DNA from: Isoetes taiwanensis
Taxonomy: Eukaryota; Streptophyta; Lycopodiopsida; Isoetales; Isoetaceae
Reading direction: 5' to 3'
Length of the DNA stretch: 64,000 nucleotides
NCBI GenBank assembly: GCA_021234155.1
Contig: JAJEKV010000047.1
Coordinates: 7,717,071 to 7,781,070 of the forward strand
In this document: piece by piece, positions 49,241 through 60,075 of the stretch
Layout of the letters: each line of letters starts with the position of its first letter
Numbering within the stretch: position 1 is the first letter of the stretch
Notes under the pieces: model-generated
Told to the model about the DNA's origin: nothing
The model's database searches: none
What the model saw: the letters and a program-made list of their open reading frames with translations, nothing else
Made by a program: the position numbers and the translations under genes

Positions 49241-52119
49241 TCAGTGACTTCCCAAGAGCATCTCATGCACATCAAGAGACAATGCATAAGCCGCGTAAGC
49301 ACCCTTCACCTTATGATTTACTTTTGGCATTGCAAACTTTGCTCCAATAACAGACTCTGCAGGTACAAGAACTTCTTTGTCATCCAATAACTTATACTTG
49401 TGGTGACAACCAGGCAATTTTTGATAGTAATACGCGGATATGACTGTTTCACCTGTATGGTGATAATTTTTGTAATCGTCAATAACATTTTCCTGCAAAA
49501 CAAATTTTGTTTTCTTGCAAAGAAGGATATAGTATGGCACATTTTCTTCATTTCCTGGTGCAGCAAAAGAAGCAAACATATCACCCAATTGCACTAGATC
49601 TTCTAGCTCTTCATTTTCATTTGCAAAAGCGCCAGTTCCTCATTCTCTACTTCACAATGAGTACTTACTTTTCTGGGTACTAGCTTCTTTAATTGCCACT
49701 TCCCTACGTAATGAAATGGACTCACAAGCATCCCATTCAAAGTTAATGCAGGCATTGCAGAAGCAAGATAATGGTCTCACCATTACTAAGGTGGGGTCAG
49801 TTGGACTTATAGAAGCTATAGCATGCAATTTCTGAATACCAGGAAGAGGTTGCACATCCAATGCATTGGTTCTATCAATATCTGACTCCTTCACTTCCCA
49901 AGATACTGTTAACATTAGATTGCTTGCTCCTCAAGACAACACAAGCATCATGTGCACCTCTAATCTCTGCTCCATGTTCTCAGAATCGTTCGGGCTGCAA
50001 GTACCGCTTGGCCTTAAGTGACTCTCCATCATGTTCACCTTTTCCATGCCCGTAACCAAAGTAGTTCCATTGTAAACGAATGCCATATTCAACATAGTAC
50101 CGGTAATGAAATATGAATTTCTTCTCGGACTTGTATTGTGCGGCACAACCATCGTAAGACCACACAATATGATATCGTATATGAGATCCACCATTCTCTT
50201 TCAGCCATTTTAGATGAAGCTTAAATGCATGTTGTAGAAAATGTGTATCATGATTTCGTCATCGAAATATACAAGTGAACAGTCTTCTTCAAGATGCCAT
50301 TTACCTTCAAAGATGGTAATCTGTACCATTATAGTAACTTGGTCTCAGATTCCAATGTTCTCGACCTGAACCTCTTTGAAAGGCTTCAATGTATAATTTT
50401 CTCGCAAAATCAACCAATCGATATCACCGAATCATCTCGTGTTTTGAACACATCTTTCGAATTCCTTGCTTTGCCGCTGAGCCGCAAAGTTGTGATGGAT
50501 TAATGTCTTCATGTGACCAAACATGGCATCCAAAGATTACAGTGCATTTGTTGTCTTCTCCACCAATCTCAGCCTTCTTGAGACTCCTTTTTAGACTTCT
50601 CATCCACATAAGAGTATATTTGCCAATTGACTTTACTTTCAATGTCATTTTCGGTTTCTTTTGGACACAAGCTAATGTTCTCGCTTACCACGTTCTTGCA
50701 ATCACTTGTAATACAATTTAATTTGTGCCACTCGTCACTATCCCTGTTTTGGACAAACCATACTCCTCCATAGAGTGCCGACATTACAAAAGATGTATGC
50801 TTGTGAGCCCCGACAAATTCCATCATTTTTGTTAGCAAAGACAAACTTCACAATTGCGGCTACAATTGATGTGAAGCTTAGCCCTCATAGAATTAAATGC
50901 CTTCCTCGAAGTTCTCTCGCTTGCTCATGTTTGACACAACAACATGTGTTTCTTTCCTTTAGCTTCCTTACACAATCGGGTTTGAGGTATTGAACAATGA
51001 TGCCAATGTCTCCGCCCTCCGGGTGTTGCTCCACAAAGTTCGGGTACAACTCGGCTGTGCATTCAAATCATCATAGTTAATAAAAGATTTTGTATGTGCA
51101 ATTGAGTACATGCGAGTCAAAATGTACTAACATGTACTCATAATGTACTAATATGTACTCAGATGTACTCGTATGCATTCATATGTACTCATATGCACTC
51201 ATATGTACTCAGAATGTACTCAGAATGTACTCAGAATATACTCAGAATGTACTTACAATATACATAAGGACAACAGAATATACATTACACACGCACATTA
51301 AATACGTTTGTAAGGATAAAATAGCAGGGTACATACATTCTTGCACCCTAGAGCATATTAATGTTCTAGAGTAGATTCTTGAAGTCCATAGGCACTATTC
51401 GAAAGTCCGAAAGTACAAGATATGTACTCTATAGACATGTATAACATACAATATTATGCAAATATCTAATCTGTACATTGCTTAAGAATTTTGGAGTTAC
51501 TGCATAAATAAGAAAGGAAGATTTAGTGTAATATACATGGTCAATAAATGTAAGCAAACCAATAAAGGTGATTGCATATGTAAAAGTAAGTAAAAGTGAA
51601 TACATAAATAATAGATCAGTCATTAGAAAGAATTCATACATCAAAACAAAGAAGATACTATAAATTCCAATAAAAATGAACATATACATGAGGGATCAGA
51701 AGAATTTCACACAGTAAAGAATGAAATACCTGTGGTATATCAAGAAACTGGATTGCCTGATGCCTTTTCTTTCTTACATCCCTGTATTTAGGTGAAACCT
51801 TGGTGTTGTTTAACCAAAATTGATGACTAATTGCTTTGTGTCTTCGGCCCAAACAATCGATCTTCTCTTTTCAAGTGCTAATGCCCATATACTTGGACCT
51901 GCAATTTTCATTCTCTTTCTTCTGCCTGCAGCGTATGACAAATTTCGAGGATGGCAGTTCAACATTTTTGAAGCAACTCCTTTTTGCTTCAATTCCCCAT
52001 TTTTCCCAACAATCATGGATAAAAAGCAGTGCTTGGTCGCTAACTTTGTCACCGCTATTAGAAGATTTAACCTCTTCTAATCCATCTTTGAGATTTTGTA
52101 ACAATGAATGTTTCACCAC
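49241..52119 (-). pseudogene. TE2 transposase-like protein (broken), same family as TE1's
   Basis: Minus-strand blocks, in order: AAGRRKRMKIAG (near 51935) then FWLNNTKVSPKYRDVRKKR and AIQFLDIPQ, ending at a gtattt donor (51731); ELYPNFVEQHPEGGDIG, LKPDCVRKLKERNTCCC and KHEQARELRG (51060-50900); MVC.K..SDEWHKLNC and LCPKETENDIESKVNWQIY (50770-50610); ENYTLKPFKEVQ (50420-50380); YDGCAAQYKSEKKFIFHY (50150-50095); WNYFGYGHGKGEHDGES (50070-50015); and VKGAYAAYALS at the end (49290-49260). The blocks line up with TE1. D..NY, DGC..Q(Y)K and HGKG..DG are shared with uncharacterised repeat proteins of animals and plants and probably form the catalytic site. Stops and frameshifts interrupt it. Confidence 0.65.
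51119..51255. repeat. ATGTACTC minisatellite in TE2
   Basis: About a dozen copies of a 10-12 base unit around atgtactca(g/t)a occur in tandem. The reverse-complement motif gagtacatt is scattered at about 45185-45325 in TE2's left half. The motif therefore occurs in inverted orientation on the two sides of the element, though far from its ends. Confidence 0.75.
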
Positions 52120-52803
52120 CGCTCAAGGTAGCCCAATCACAGGTTTAAACAACCCCAAGAGCCGTTATATCTTGCAAGATCCTCGAAACCAATACCTCTC
52201 TTTCACCGGGAGATAGAGAACGGGCTTCATTTCTAAAGCATTCAACAACCTTTTTCTCGCTTTTTTCTCGATTTTTTTGGTGAAATACCGGAATATGATC
52301 TCGCTATTCTCACTTGTTGTGATTATCACTCTGTCACTTCATTCAAAGATGTCATTTAGAGTATCTTGTTCAACCATTTTTCGCTTCCCTTTGTCGATTT
52401 CAGAATCACCTAGGTTATACTTTGATTTTCTTGTGCCATGCCACTACTACTACTATGAAAACTGATATGCATGCAAAGATCCGGCAAGAATTTGAAATTC
52501 TTTTCTTTGTTTTAGATTCTTAGACCGTAAATTGGAGGGAATTTGCTTGCTTCGGATGGATTGGAGGGAATTTGCTTGGATCGGAGGGAATCCAGTGATT
52601 GTGCCCAAAATTTCGCAACAACCGTCGGCCACTTCATGTCATGATGACAAACAATCAAATATATTCCTTTTTTAAATATATAACGACAAGCACGTGGCCT
52701 CCTACCATACATTCAAAATTACATAAAAAAACGGGTTTCTAGTGCAAAATAGTACATGAATTTAGAACTAATGTATGACACCCTAGCATGCTTTTACCCT
52801 CCC

Positions 52804-54470
52804 TTAGCCGATTTTCGTGGTTGATGAAGAGCCGATGGATGTTTTGGTGGTGGGTGGATGCCACGCCAATCAATGTCCATATACTGTCCACGAGCCTCTT
52901 CAATTTGCTCTTGTGATTTCTGGATTTCAGCCAGTCTCAACATTTAGTGATCCAGAGACTGAGGTGGGGGAGCTGCAACTGGAAGAGCAGGGGGGCAGTC
53001 ACAGGCACAGGGATGTGAGAGATATCAATTGAGGTGGGATAGGAGCATGGAGTGCCGGAGGAGCAGATGGAGGACCCTGTTGGTGAACCCTGCGCTATTG
53101 AGCAAAGAGAGGGGCTTCGGGAAACATGAGAGCTAGCTCAGAACCGTTCAACAAGGACAACTTAAATGGAAAGAACATGGGCCCGCTTTGGACAACAATT
53201 GATTGAGGCAAATCACCACGATGAATGGGCCTTGCCACACAAACCTTGGTGATGCCATTGGTTATGGAGTGTTGCAAATGGAGTCCAATCTCATTAGCAA
53301 TGGCAAAAATGAACTTGGAATCCTATAACTCTGGAGGAAAATTTTCAATAGCAAACCAGAAGGGGGCACATAAGGCATCTGGCTTGGCTGGAAAGGATCC
53401 AGGAATATACTGCTGATACAGCAAGAAGTGTTTCTAGAGAGGATCAATACCTCGTTCTATGAGTTGAGCAGCCAGTTCAGGAGATTCAAACATCAAAAGA
53501 AAGCAACGTTGATCTTTTGCCACAAGCTTGATAGATTGATGAGCAGGAAGCCCTAGCTTGTGAAGGTGCCCAGACAGCCAAGATCCCACGCGCTTCAGAT
53601 CCAAGAAAGGGCCGGTGAAGTGGCAGACCACGGAACACCAGTGAACCTCCAACGTGTGTTGGACGTACACCAGTTTGTGGAGGTTGCACCACCATCTGAG
53701 CACTACCTCTAGGAGTAGTTCGCGCCAAGGAACTTCCAACCTGTGTTGAAGGTGCCACCTGTGCAACACTATTAGGTGCAGCCTGTCCAAATGAGCACTC
53801 TATAGGCACATGAGGTCTGAACTAACATGAGGGACTTCCAACCTGTGTTGGAGGAGCTAGTAGCCCAGCAGCAACTTCGGCAGACAAAGAGGGTCTTGCC
53901 TGAACCCCAGAACCTCCAACAAGTGTTGTAGGCGCTAATTAGCCAGAGCACACCACCTGATCCGAGGAACCTCCAACATGCGTTGGAGGTGCGACACTCT
54001 CAGAAGAGTTTCCCAATTGCACATATTCAACATGACTTCCAGTCTCACCAGACATATGGGCAACAGCGTGAACTATAGTTGCGGCAACTACAGTCGGAAT
54101 AGAAACTGAAGCAAGTAACTGAGAAGAGGAAAGAGATGGAGCTCCTGTCTCAATTGAGGCGGCCACACCCGTGCCATTAGAAGACATATTGGGCAACACT
54201 AAAGGATTGAGGTGCACCGAAGAAACTAAACTCTCAGGAGCTGAAAGAGCACCCTCACGAGCCATTTTGTGTGCATCACGTACACTTATTCTGGGAGAAT
54301 CTGGAGCATATTCTTTGCCAATTCCACCATGAACTATGATGGAAGCACCAGAAGCACGTTTTGGCAGGCTGTGACTGGATCTTGTCATCTCCACCAAGAG
54401 AGGGGGGCCGAAGTTTCAGAGCTGAACCGTCTTTCCTAACAGACCAATCTGTGAAAATCTTAAGCAACAT
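52804..54470 (-). pseudogene. LINE B ORF1 (nucleic-acid-binding protein, broken)
   Basis: Minus-strand frames at 53939-54397, 53434-53809 and 53095-53460 form an ORF1-type protein: a serine/proline-rich N-terminal half, then SIKLVAKDQRCFLLMFESPE, APFWFAIENFPPEL, FIFAIANEIGLHLQHSITN, KVCVARPIHRGDLPQSI and MFFPFKLSLL. The order of a PLW-like box, a G(N)xxG-like step and an RVCV-like strand resembles the DUF4283 domain of plant L1 ORF1 proteins. ORF1 proteins coat LINE RNA. TE2 separates it from ORF2. Several stops and frame changes are present, so it is not functional. Confidence 0.6.
53644..53992 (-). repeat. Five THVGGS-type repeats in LINE B ORF1
   Basis: Near-copies of cctccaacntgtgttggagg start at about 53645, 53732, 53832, 53911 and 53969, spaced 59-100 bases apart. 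On the minus strand they encode PTHVGGS, PTQVGSS, PTQVGSP, TTLVGGS and PTHVGGSS. Each DNA unit is itself a small inverted repeat (ccaac...gttgg). The spacer peptides are unrelated. Confidence 0.75.
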
Positions 54471-54599
54471 TGGATGGAGTGCTCAAAGGGCTTTCCAACA
54501 AGCCCAAACATGCCCAAAACTGCCACCAGATGCAGAAGTTATGGCCAAAAGAAAACTGCAGCCAGACCCTAGCACCGCCAAAAAAATATTTAGCAGGCA

Positions 54600-54862
54600 A
54601 ACGGACACTGGTCGAATGCAGGCACCATGGGCACAAGACCATCTTCAAGAGAACATTCCCACTTGCGCTTGCGTATGCCATGACAGGGCATAAGAGCCAG
54701 GCCACGACGATAGAAGGCAACTCAATAATGGTCGTGAGAAGGGCGTTCACGCCAAGCCTATTATACATCATGATGTCGCAAATCAAGGACAGAAAGCAAC
54801 TGTTGATTGTATCGCCAATCATGGCAGCAGACTTCCAACCAAACAAAACACTGCAAATGTAG
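54600..54862 (+). pseudogene. PIF1/Helitron-type helicase C-terminus
   Basis: The last part of a plus-strand open frame reads FPLALAYAMTGHKSQATTIE (helicase motif V region, normally with a G after KSQ) and LLYIMMSQIKDRKQLLIV (motif VI region, normally LSR), ending at a stop at 54860. This is the C-terminal end of PIF1-family helicases, common in Helitrons. Upstream the frame runs into LINE B's leader, so the rest of the helicase is missing, probably displaced by the LINE insertion. The R of motif VI reads Q, so it is inactive. A Helitron-like 3' end lies downstream at 62637-62668. Confidence 0.6.
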
Positions 54863-55471
54863 TAGAACATGTGTTTCGCATGCTCGTTTGATCGTTGATC
54901 GATGTAAATGATTACTTGCAAATACAGTCTAGTACAAACTAAATCCTAAGTTAAAGCAAATATGAAAAGTCACATTTACCTGCTAATGGTTGTGTGTATT
55001 ATTCATGACTTGAGCTATTAGCAACATTTCTAGAGCTTATTGCATTGATTGTATGAAACAATGCATGAAGCTAAATAGAACATGTGCTACACATGTTCGT
55101 ATCCACCGAACAATAAGAAACCTACGTAAGACCCATAAAAAATGCTTATGAACTTGAGGACATGGAAGAATTATAGCAAGCGGGCACTCAAAACACACCC
55201 TCACCGTATAACCCCCTAACCTTCACCCCAGCCCTGCATTTCCGCTAGTTATTTGTTTTTTTTTAAGGCGTTTTTCATTTGTTAGAGGAGTAGGTGGATT
55301 TTCGGTTTATAAAATCCAGTTTAAATATAACAATGAACCGGCTTCTGTTCTTTTTGTTACTTTTCTAACGAAGTCAGGCTTGCCTTAGTGTCATCCATGT
55401 GCCATTAATGTTTCTGGAGTTGACAGTTCCCTATAAATGTGCCAGCAGCAGCAAGAGACGAACATTTAACA

Positions 55472-55783
55472 TCAAATAAATTTTGGAACAAGCATTGACA
55501 CGAGGGGCCGGCATTGGAGCTCTTCTTTGCGGAATGAAGGAGATAAAGGAAGACACATCATAAACGTCTGGTGGTGTGTGTACAGGAGCCCTCCCATTCT
55601 ACGCCCTGCTTTACTGATCCTCCACTCTATATCAATCCCAGTGATTTTACTCAGTGTAACGGCATAACCATCATTTCTGACCAGACAGGCATCAGGTTGG
55701 AGAAAGATGCAATCAAGGACCAGGTTCCAAAAAACCGTGGTTAAGGACCTACTTCCGACATAAACAACCTGAAGAAGAGGCAA
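55472..55783 (-). CDS. Hypothetical 103-residue frame
   Basis: The open frame (VFWNLVLDCIFLQPDACLV, VTLSKITGIDIEW) matches nothing I know. Part of it, ACLVRNDGYAVTLSKIT, recurs as ACLVRHDGYATKLSKIT in the related copy at 60197-60410. It may be an exon scrap of a host gene. 54863-55471 shows no feature. Confidence 0.25.
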   Translation of the reverse strand: MPLLQVVYVGSRSLTTVFWNLVLDCIFLQPDACLVRNDGYAVTLSKITGIDIEWRISKAGRRMGGLLYTHHQTFMMCLPLSPSFRKEELQCRPLVSMLVPKFI

Positions 55784-55845
55784 GAGGCAAAATTCTTAAT
55801 AGAGCTTTAGGGAAAAAAGCCGACCCAATTAAAAACACGTAAGGA
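55633..55845 (+). repeat. Direct repeat copy 1 (about 210 bp)
   Basis: It matches 60197-60410: tgattttactcagtgtaacg, gcataaccatcat, gaggcaaaattcttaataga, gggaaaaaagccga. The two copies flank the 95 bp tandem array and the 3.7 kb CACTA-like element. Confidence 0.7.
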
Positions 55846-55911
55846 TTCTATTCTTTCCCATCATTGATAAATAGCCAAGAAAGCAAAGGATTGGATTGGA
55901 TTGTGACAGAA

Positions 55912-56335
55912 ACTTTCCAGCTAAATTTAGTTGGAATGGAATTGTTCTGAATTTTGTAAATCAGATTATTTTGATTTGAACTTCATCAAATCACTAAGTA
56001 GAATTTCCAGCTAAATTGTAGTTGGAATGGAATTTTTTGATCTGAATTTTGTAAATCATTTGAACTTTATCAGATCACTATGCAGAATTTTTTCCACCTA
56101 AATTGTACTTGGAATGCTATTTTATGATCTGAATTTTGTAAGTCAGATTATTTTGATTTGAACTTTATCAAATCACTATGCAGAATTTTTTTCCAGCTAA
56201 ATTGTAGTTGGAATGCAATTTTTTGATCTGAATCTTGTAAATCAGATTATTTTGATTTGAATTTTATCAGATCACTATGCAGAACTTTTTTCTATAAATC
56301 AGACTGCAGCATTTTTTTCCTATAAATTAGACTAT
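55912..56335. repeat. Tandem repeat, about 95 bp unit, 4 to 4.5 copies
   Basis: Units begin at about 55914, 56006, 56088 and 56187, with a degenerate partial at 56285. Each contains ccagctaaattgtagttgg, ttgatctgaattttgtaaat and atcagatcactatgcagaa. They are AT-rich and non-coding. Confidence 0.85.
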
Positions 56336-56399
56336 GCAGAAAAATTTGCTCATATGACAATATTTATTCGAACCTTGCCACAACTAAAAAGGTGCTCAC

Positions 56400-56870
56400 A
56401 TCCCCCGGAAAATCCCCATTGAGGAACCGGGGGACTTGAGAGCAAGGGGTTTATTTCTTTTGCAATGAGGAATTTTTTAACAAAGAGGTATATTGTACGG
56501 GGGGGACATTAGCGGAAACGAGGGATTCTTGAACAAAAGGGTACATTTTAATGGGGAAATTAGTAGAAATAGGGGATTGCAAATACACATTGGGGTATTT
56601 CATTGGGGTATTTTCAAGAAAGGGGAATTGGGTCAAAAGGGAATTTGCGAATGCATTAGGGTAATTTCAAGAAAAAGAGGCTGGTTCAAAAAGGGAATTT
56701 ACAAATGGATTGGGGTATTTTCAAGAAAAGGGGACTAATTCAAAAGGGAATTTGCAAATGGATTGGAGTATTTTCAAATAAAAGGGGATTGAATGAAAGG
56801 AAAATTACTAAATAAACTGAGGACTGCAATAAGTACCAAGGTATTTTCAAGCAAAAGGGTAGCTTGAAAA
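56400..56870. repeat. Left G-rich subterminal array of the CACTA-like element
   Basis: Repeats of about 60-70 bases are built from ggggtattttcaagaaa, agggaatttgcaaatgga and ggttcaaaaggg. Runs of three to five G recur every 10-30 bases. The right end has a related array at 59745-60075. Confidence 0.75.
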
Positions 56871-58219
56871 AAAAAGCAATGCCACGTTCCTTCCAGGAGC
56901 TTTCAGTTGGTGAAGGTTGCCCGGCGTGGCCTTCTTCATCCCCAAATTACCTCAAAGAACAAAAATTGCAGAAAAGATAGGAGGCCAGTAGTAGAAACAC
57001 GAAAATTACAGATGGTCAGTAGTAAATCCATTGTAGTAAGAGACTCAAAGTAGTTGTAGGGCTTGAAAATCCATTGGAACGTGCCACGTGGCACAATTTG
57101 ATTGGACCTGGTGCTAGGAGGGCAAGGAATTTTTCCGAAATTATGAGTTAAATTTAGAGCAATGTTTTAAGCCAAAAAAGAACATATGTCGAGTTTTTTG
57201 GACGGTGATAAGTGACAAAAAAAATGTGTTGGCAAACCCTCCATGCACGCACGAATGTTCCTGAATCGAGCGTATTCATCTACACAAGACCAGAGATGCG
57301 CGACATCTTTTGGTTGTAAACTCTCCAAGCTGGCTTCAAATCCGACCATGAAACATTTCAGGTAAAATCATATGGCTATTGCTTGAGTATCTTCCTTTAC
57401 AGATTAAGATATATAATACGGTTTTATGTCTGCTATATAAACGCACCAGGTAGAAAACAAGTAATATTTCTTGTAATGAATTCGTTACATTGCTTGAAGC
57501 TCAGTTTAGGAATTTGGACCCGGATCTTCACGTTTGAATGTCTGTATGATTTCCTTGAGGCTTAAGAATACTTTGGCGACCTGAGGGATCTCAGAACAAA
57601 GGCCATACGAGGACAAAACTCATTGATCTGCTGCTGAGAAGGGCATGCATTGAGCATGGCAATTCTCGACCAACAAAACTTTCGCTAGAGCTTTGCATAA
57701 GATGGATCCAAGCGAGGGAAAAAGCGTGTTAATATCAAGAGATCTATATGCGGTTTTGCGACAATGTGCTAAGGCAAACTGATCCGAAACCGCAATATTG
57801 AGAGGGTGGAGTCTGTCTATCAATGAAAAAAGATGAGATTTCGGAGGATGATGACATCTTTTCATTTATTGATGAGATGCAACTTAAATCTAGTTGCATT
57901 TTTCTTTTATGTTCTCCAAGCCTTGAGCAAACTGTATTTTAATTGCTGCCTCTGCCTCTCCATTAGTACATATGGATATAGTAACAATATCTTTGGTTTT
58001 TTGTGATTCCAATTTAGTTACTTCCCTCTTCCCCTTTCTTTGCAGATCACGTGTTCAACTCTGTTTTGTTAATATCCATTTAGACCTAAACCCCTTCTGA
58101 GCAAGTTGTTTCCATTTCTTTGGTGTTGTATTTCCATGTTTGCTAGATAGAATTCGAGTATGCATACTCTAGTTTGGTACTGTTGTGTTGGAGCTGATAT
58201 TGCATATTTTTTACCACAG

Positions 58220-59416
58220 GATTTGAGACGGTGACTTACATGCTTGAGGTAGACAACGCAATGTAAAAGCGCAGTAGAAACCGACATTCGTACATGCGGC
58301 GCTTTTACTCATCAAGACTTTTCTTGGTCATAAGGGTACAATTCGTCTTCGGTGATTTGCGGTGCTTTCTTACGCCTTACAAATGAAGTATTAAAACCTC
58401 AAAATTTATCCGCCTCGGGGTCTCTGTTATTTCCTTTCTTACTCATGTATGCAAAGCATAATACACACTTGGGAAAATGCATGCCGCGTTGTATGTTAAA
58501 GGGGACTTTGAGCTGCTAAGTGTAAAGGCTTTTCAGGTCCATAGCTTGAGCCGATAAGTATAAAAGCTTAGCTATCACATTTTCACAAACAATGGTATTA
58601 TTCTAATTCTCAACAAAAACGCCGATGGTTTTGATGATGTATTTTATAACTTGATAATAAGAACTCCTTTAATTGGTGTCGTAGTGTCGAAAGTATACGG
58701 TTAATTTGATGAAACGTCCTCTATTTGCAAAGTGGATGACTGCAGGTCGAGGTATTGTGCATCGTGAAATGCCTACAACAAGTGGAATTCAAGCGTGGAT
58801 TCTTGTTGTGGGTAAATCTTGCTTCAAAGTATAAGATGTGAGTATCCTCCTAATTAATAAATTATTGATTGAGTTAAAGATAAAAAAGAGTCTCTCATCT
58901 CGAGAACAAAATGTTAACACCAAGGAGCAATGTTTAGGATGCTTGATAGTTAACTATCAAGAATTGCAAAAGTCGATATTTTAGTAGCTGAAAAAAAGAT
59001 GGTGTGAAGGTGGCGATTATTGCGAGGGGGAGAGTCTTGGTCTTAAATCTTCAGATACACTAGGACACCAACCATGTATCTTGATATAACACTTTCACCA
59101 GGAGCCAATTTTCATCGAGGCCATTCCGGAGGGATGGAATGCTTTTATTTACACCTTAGAAGGGGAGGCGACCTTTGGAACGCGTCTACCTCACTGCTTT
59201 GTTGGCTCTCATTATACTGATTGTATTGGGGAGCAGGAAATGGAGTCTCTATATGGAATGTTACAAGTAAGTTGAGTCGGTTTGTGCTCATTCTTTGGGA
59301 CACCCATCAATGAGCCGGTGGTCCAATATGGACCCTTTGTCATGAATACAAAGGAGGAGATTTTACAGGCCATGGATGACTTTACCAAACATCGTAATGG
59401 ATTTGAAGGTTCTTAG
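58220..59416 (+). pseudogene. Captured Pirin-like gene fragment with introns
   Basis: Five exon-like blocks in Pirin order: FETVTYMLE (58221-58248, acceptor ccacag, donor gtagac); GAFTHQDF then, after a frameshift, LGHKGTI (58298-58345); WMTAGRGIVHREMPTT then, after a frameshift, LLWVNLASKYKM (58732-58838, donor gtgagt); YQEL..., KDGVKVA..., then RTPTMYLDITLSPGANF, GWNAFIYTLEGEATFGT (58950-59200); and [20 protein letters not shown] followed by [12 protein letters not shown] (59305-59416). Pirins are iron-binding cupin proteins of the nucleus and cytosol. The N-terminal exon before GFETVTYM is missing. Retained introns show capture at the DNA level. Frameshifts make it non-functional. Confidence 0.85.
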
Positions 59417-59744
59417 TTAAACTTTGAACCCTATTGAATGTCTCATTTACAGGAGAATGAGATATATTTACAGGAAAATATATCTTCAAATATTTGGTGG
59501 GAATTCTACTTCTACATATTGCTATGTACCTCGACTGTGAATTTGTGAAATGAAATACTTATGTACTGGAAATGTAATTCTTTTGCAATGAAGACTTAGC
59601 TTTTTATTTACAAATGAAATTTGATGACGTGAAATTGTGAATCTGGAATTTGAACTCAAAAGCTGGATAAGTTGCTTAGAATATAGGTAACCAAATTCAC
59701 CAGAAAATATAATTACCAGGAATGTTTTACAACTAAATAGCATA

Positions 59745-60075
59745 ACGGGGTATAATGGGGTATTTCTATAACAGGGTATTACATAAATGAGGGTATTATA
59801 TTACAAACAAATGAGGGTATTATATTACAAATGAGGAAATGGGGGATCATGGCAAAACTGGGATTATGACCAAGGGGGGATTATAGCCAAATGTAATAGG
59901 GTATTGTTTTACAAACAAAGAAAGGGGGAATTATGGCAAAATGTAACAGGGTATTATCGTACAAATAAGGAAAGGGGGGATTATGGCCAAATACCCCGAT
60001 TCTAAAAATCCATTTTATACCCCATTGTTCTATAGAAAAAGGGGATTCTATAGGCATTTTGGGGGGTTATTTTCC
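59745..60075. repeat. Right G-rich subterminal array of the CACTA-like element
   Basis: Repeats of about 60 bases contain agggtattatattacaaa, ggggattatggccaaa and gtaatagggtattgt, with many runs of four to six G. They resemble the left array in style rather than base by base. In CACTA elements such arrays are transposase-binding sites; that role is inferred here. Confidence 0.72.

Larger units (their letters stand above)
43043..52799. mobile_element. TE2: 9.8 kb DNA transposon with protease and phosphatase-like cargo
   Basis: LINE B breaks at agaTCCC (43039-43042) and resumes at TCCCttagcc (52800-52803). LINE A has one TCCC in agatcccttagcg (18353-18365), so the target duplication is 4 bp. 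The ends are imperfect inverted repeats: left GTATAAGCACGCTTAGGGTG, right GGGTAAAAGCATGCTAGGGT (reverse complement). The left end seems to have lost two G. A hAT-type reading, with AGCACGCT/AGCATGCT as an 8 bp duplication and AGGGTG ends, is possible but leaves extra bases unexplained. Contents: unknown frames 43540-44520, a cysteine cluster near 44600-44780, a Ulp1-like gene, an FCP1-like frame and, on the minus strand, a transposase related to TE1's. Confidence 0.78.
18742..54590 (-). mobile_element. LINE B: near full-length L1-type retrotransposon with three nested insertions
   Basis: Four minus-strand segments join into one LINE of about 6.5 kb. They are 18742-20214 (3' region and end of ORF2), 39349-41352 (RT), 41624-43042 (endonuclease) and 52800 to about 54590 (ORF1 and leader). 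The gaps are the gypsy element, a MITE and TE2, each flanked by a short target duplication and each absent from LINE A. ORF1 and ORF2 order, an APE-type endonuclease and an RT are those of plant L1 elements. The 5' limit is approximate and set by the change to a plus-strand helicase fragment. LINE B's 3' end touches LINE A's truncated 5' end, giving a head-to-tail pair. Confidence 0.82.

Noticed and set aside
43050-52792. TE2 as a hAT element with an 8 bp duplication AGCACGCT/AGCATGCT
   Set aside because: The LINE A empty site shows that extra bases (gtata and tttaccctccc) would remain unexplained; the 4 bp TCCC reading explains the whole insertion.
54460-54921. 153-codon minus-strand frame
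   Set aside because: It overlaps LINE B's leader and the antisense of the helicase frame, and its composition is that of a shadow frame.
55912-56335. CRISPR-like array
   Set aside because: Units are contiguous tandem copies of about 95 bp with no unique spacers, and the genome is a plant's.
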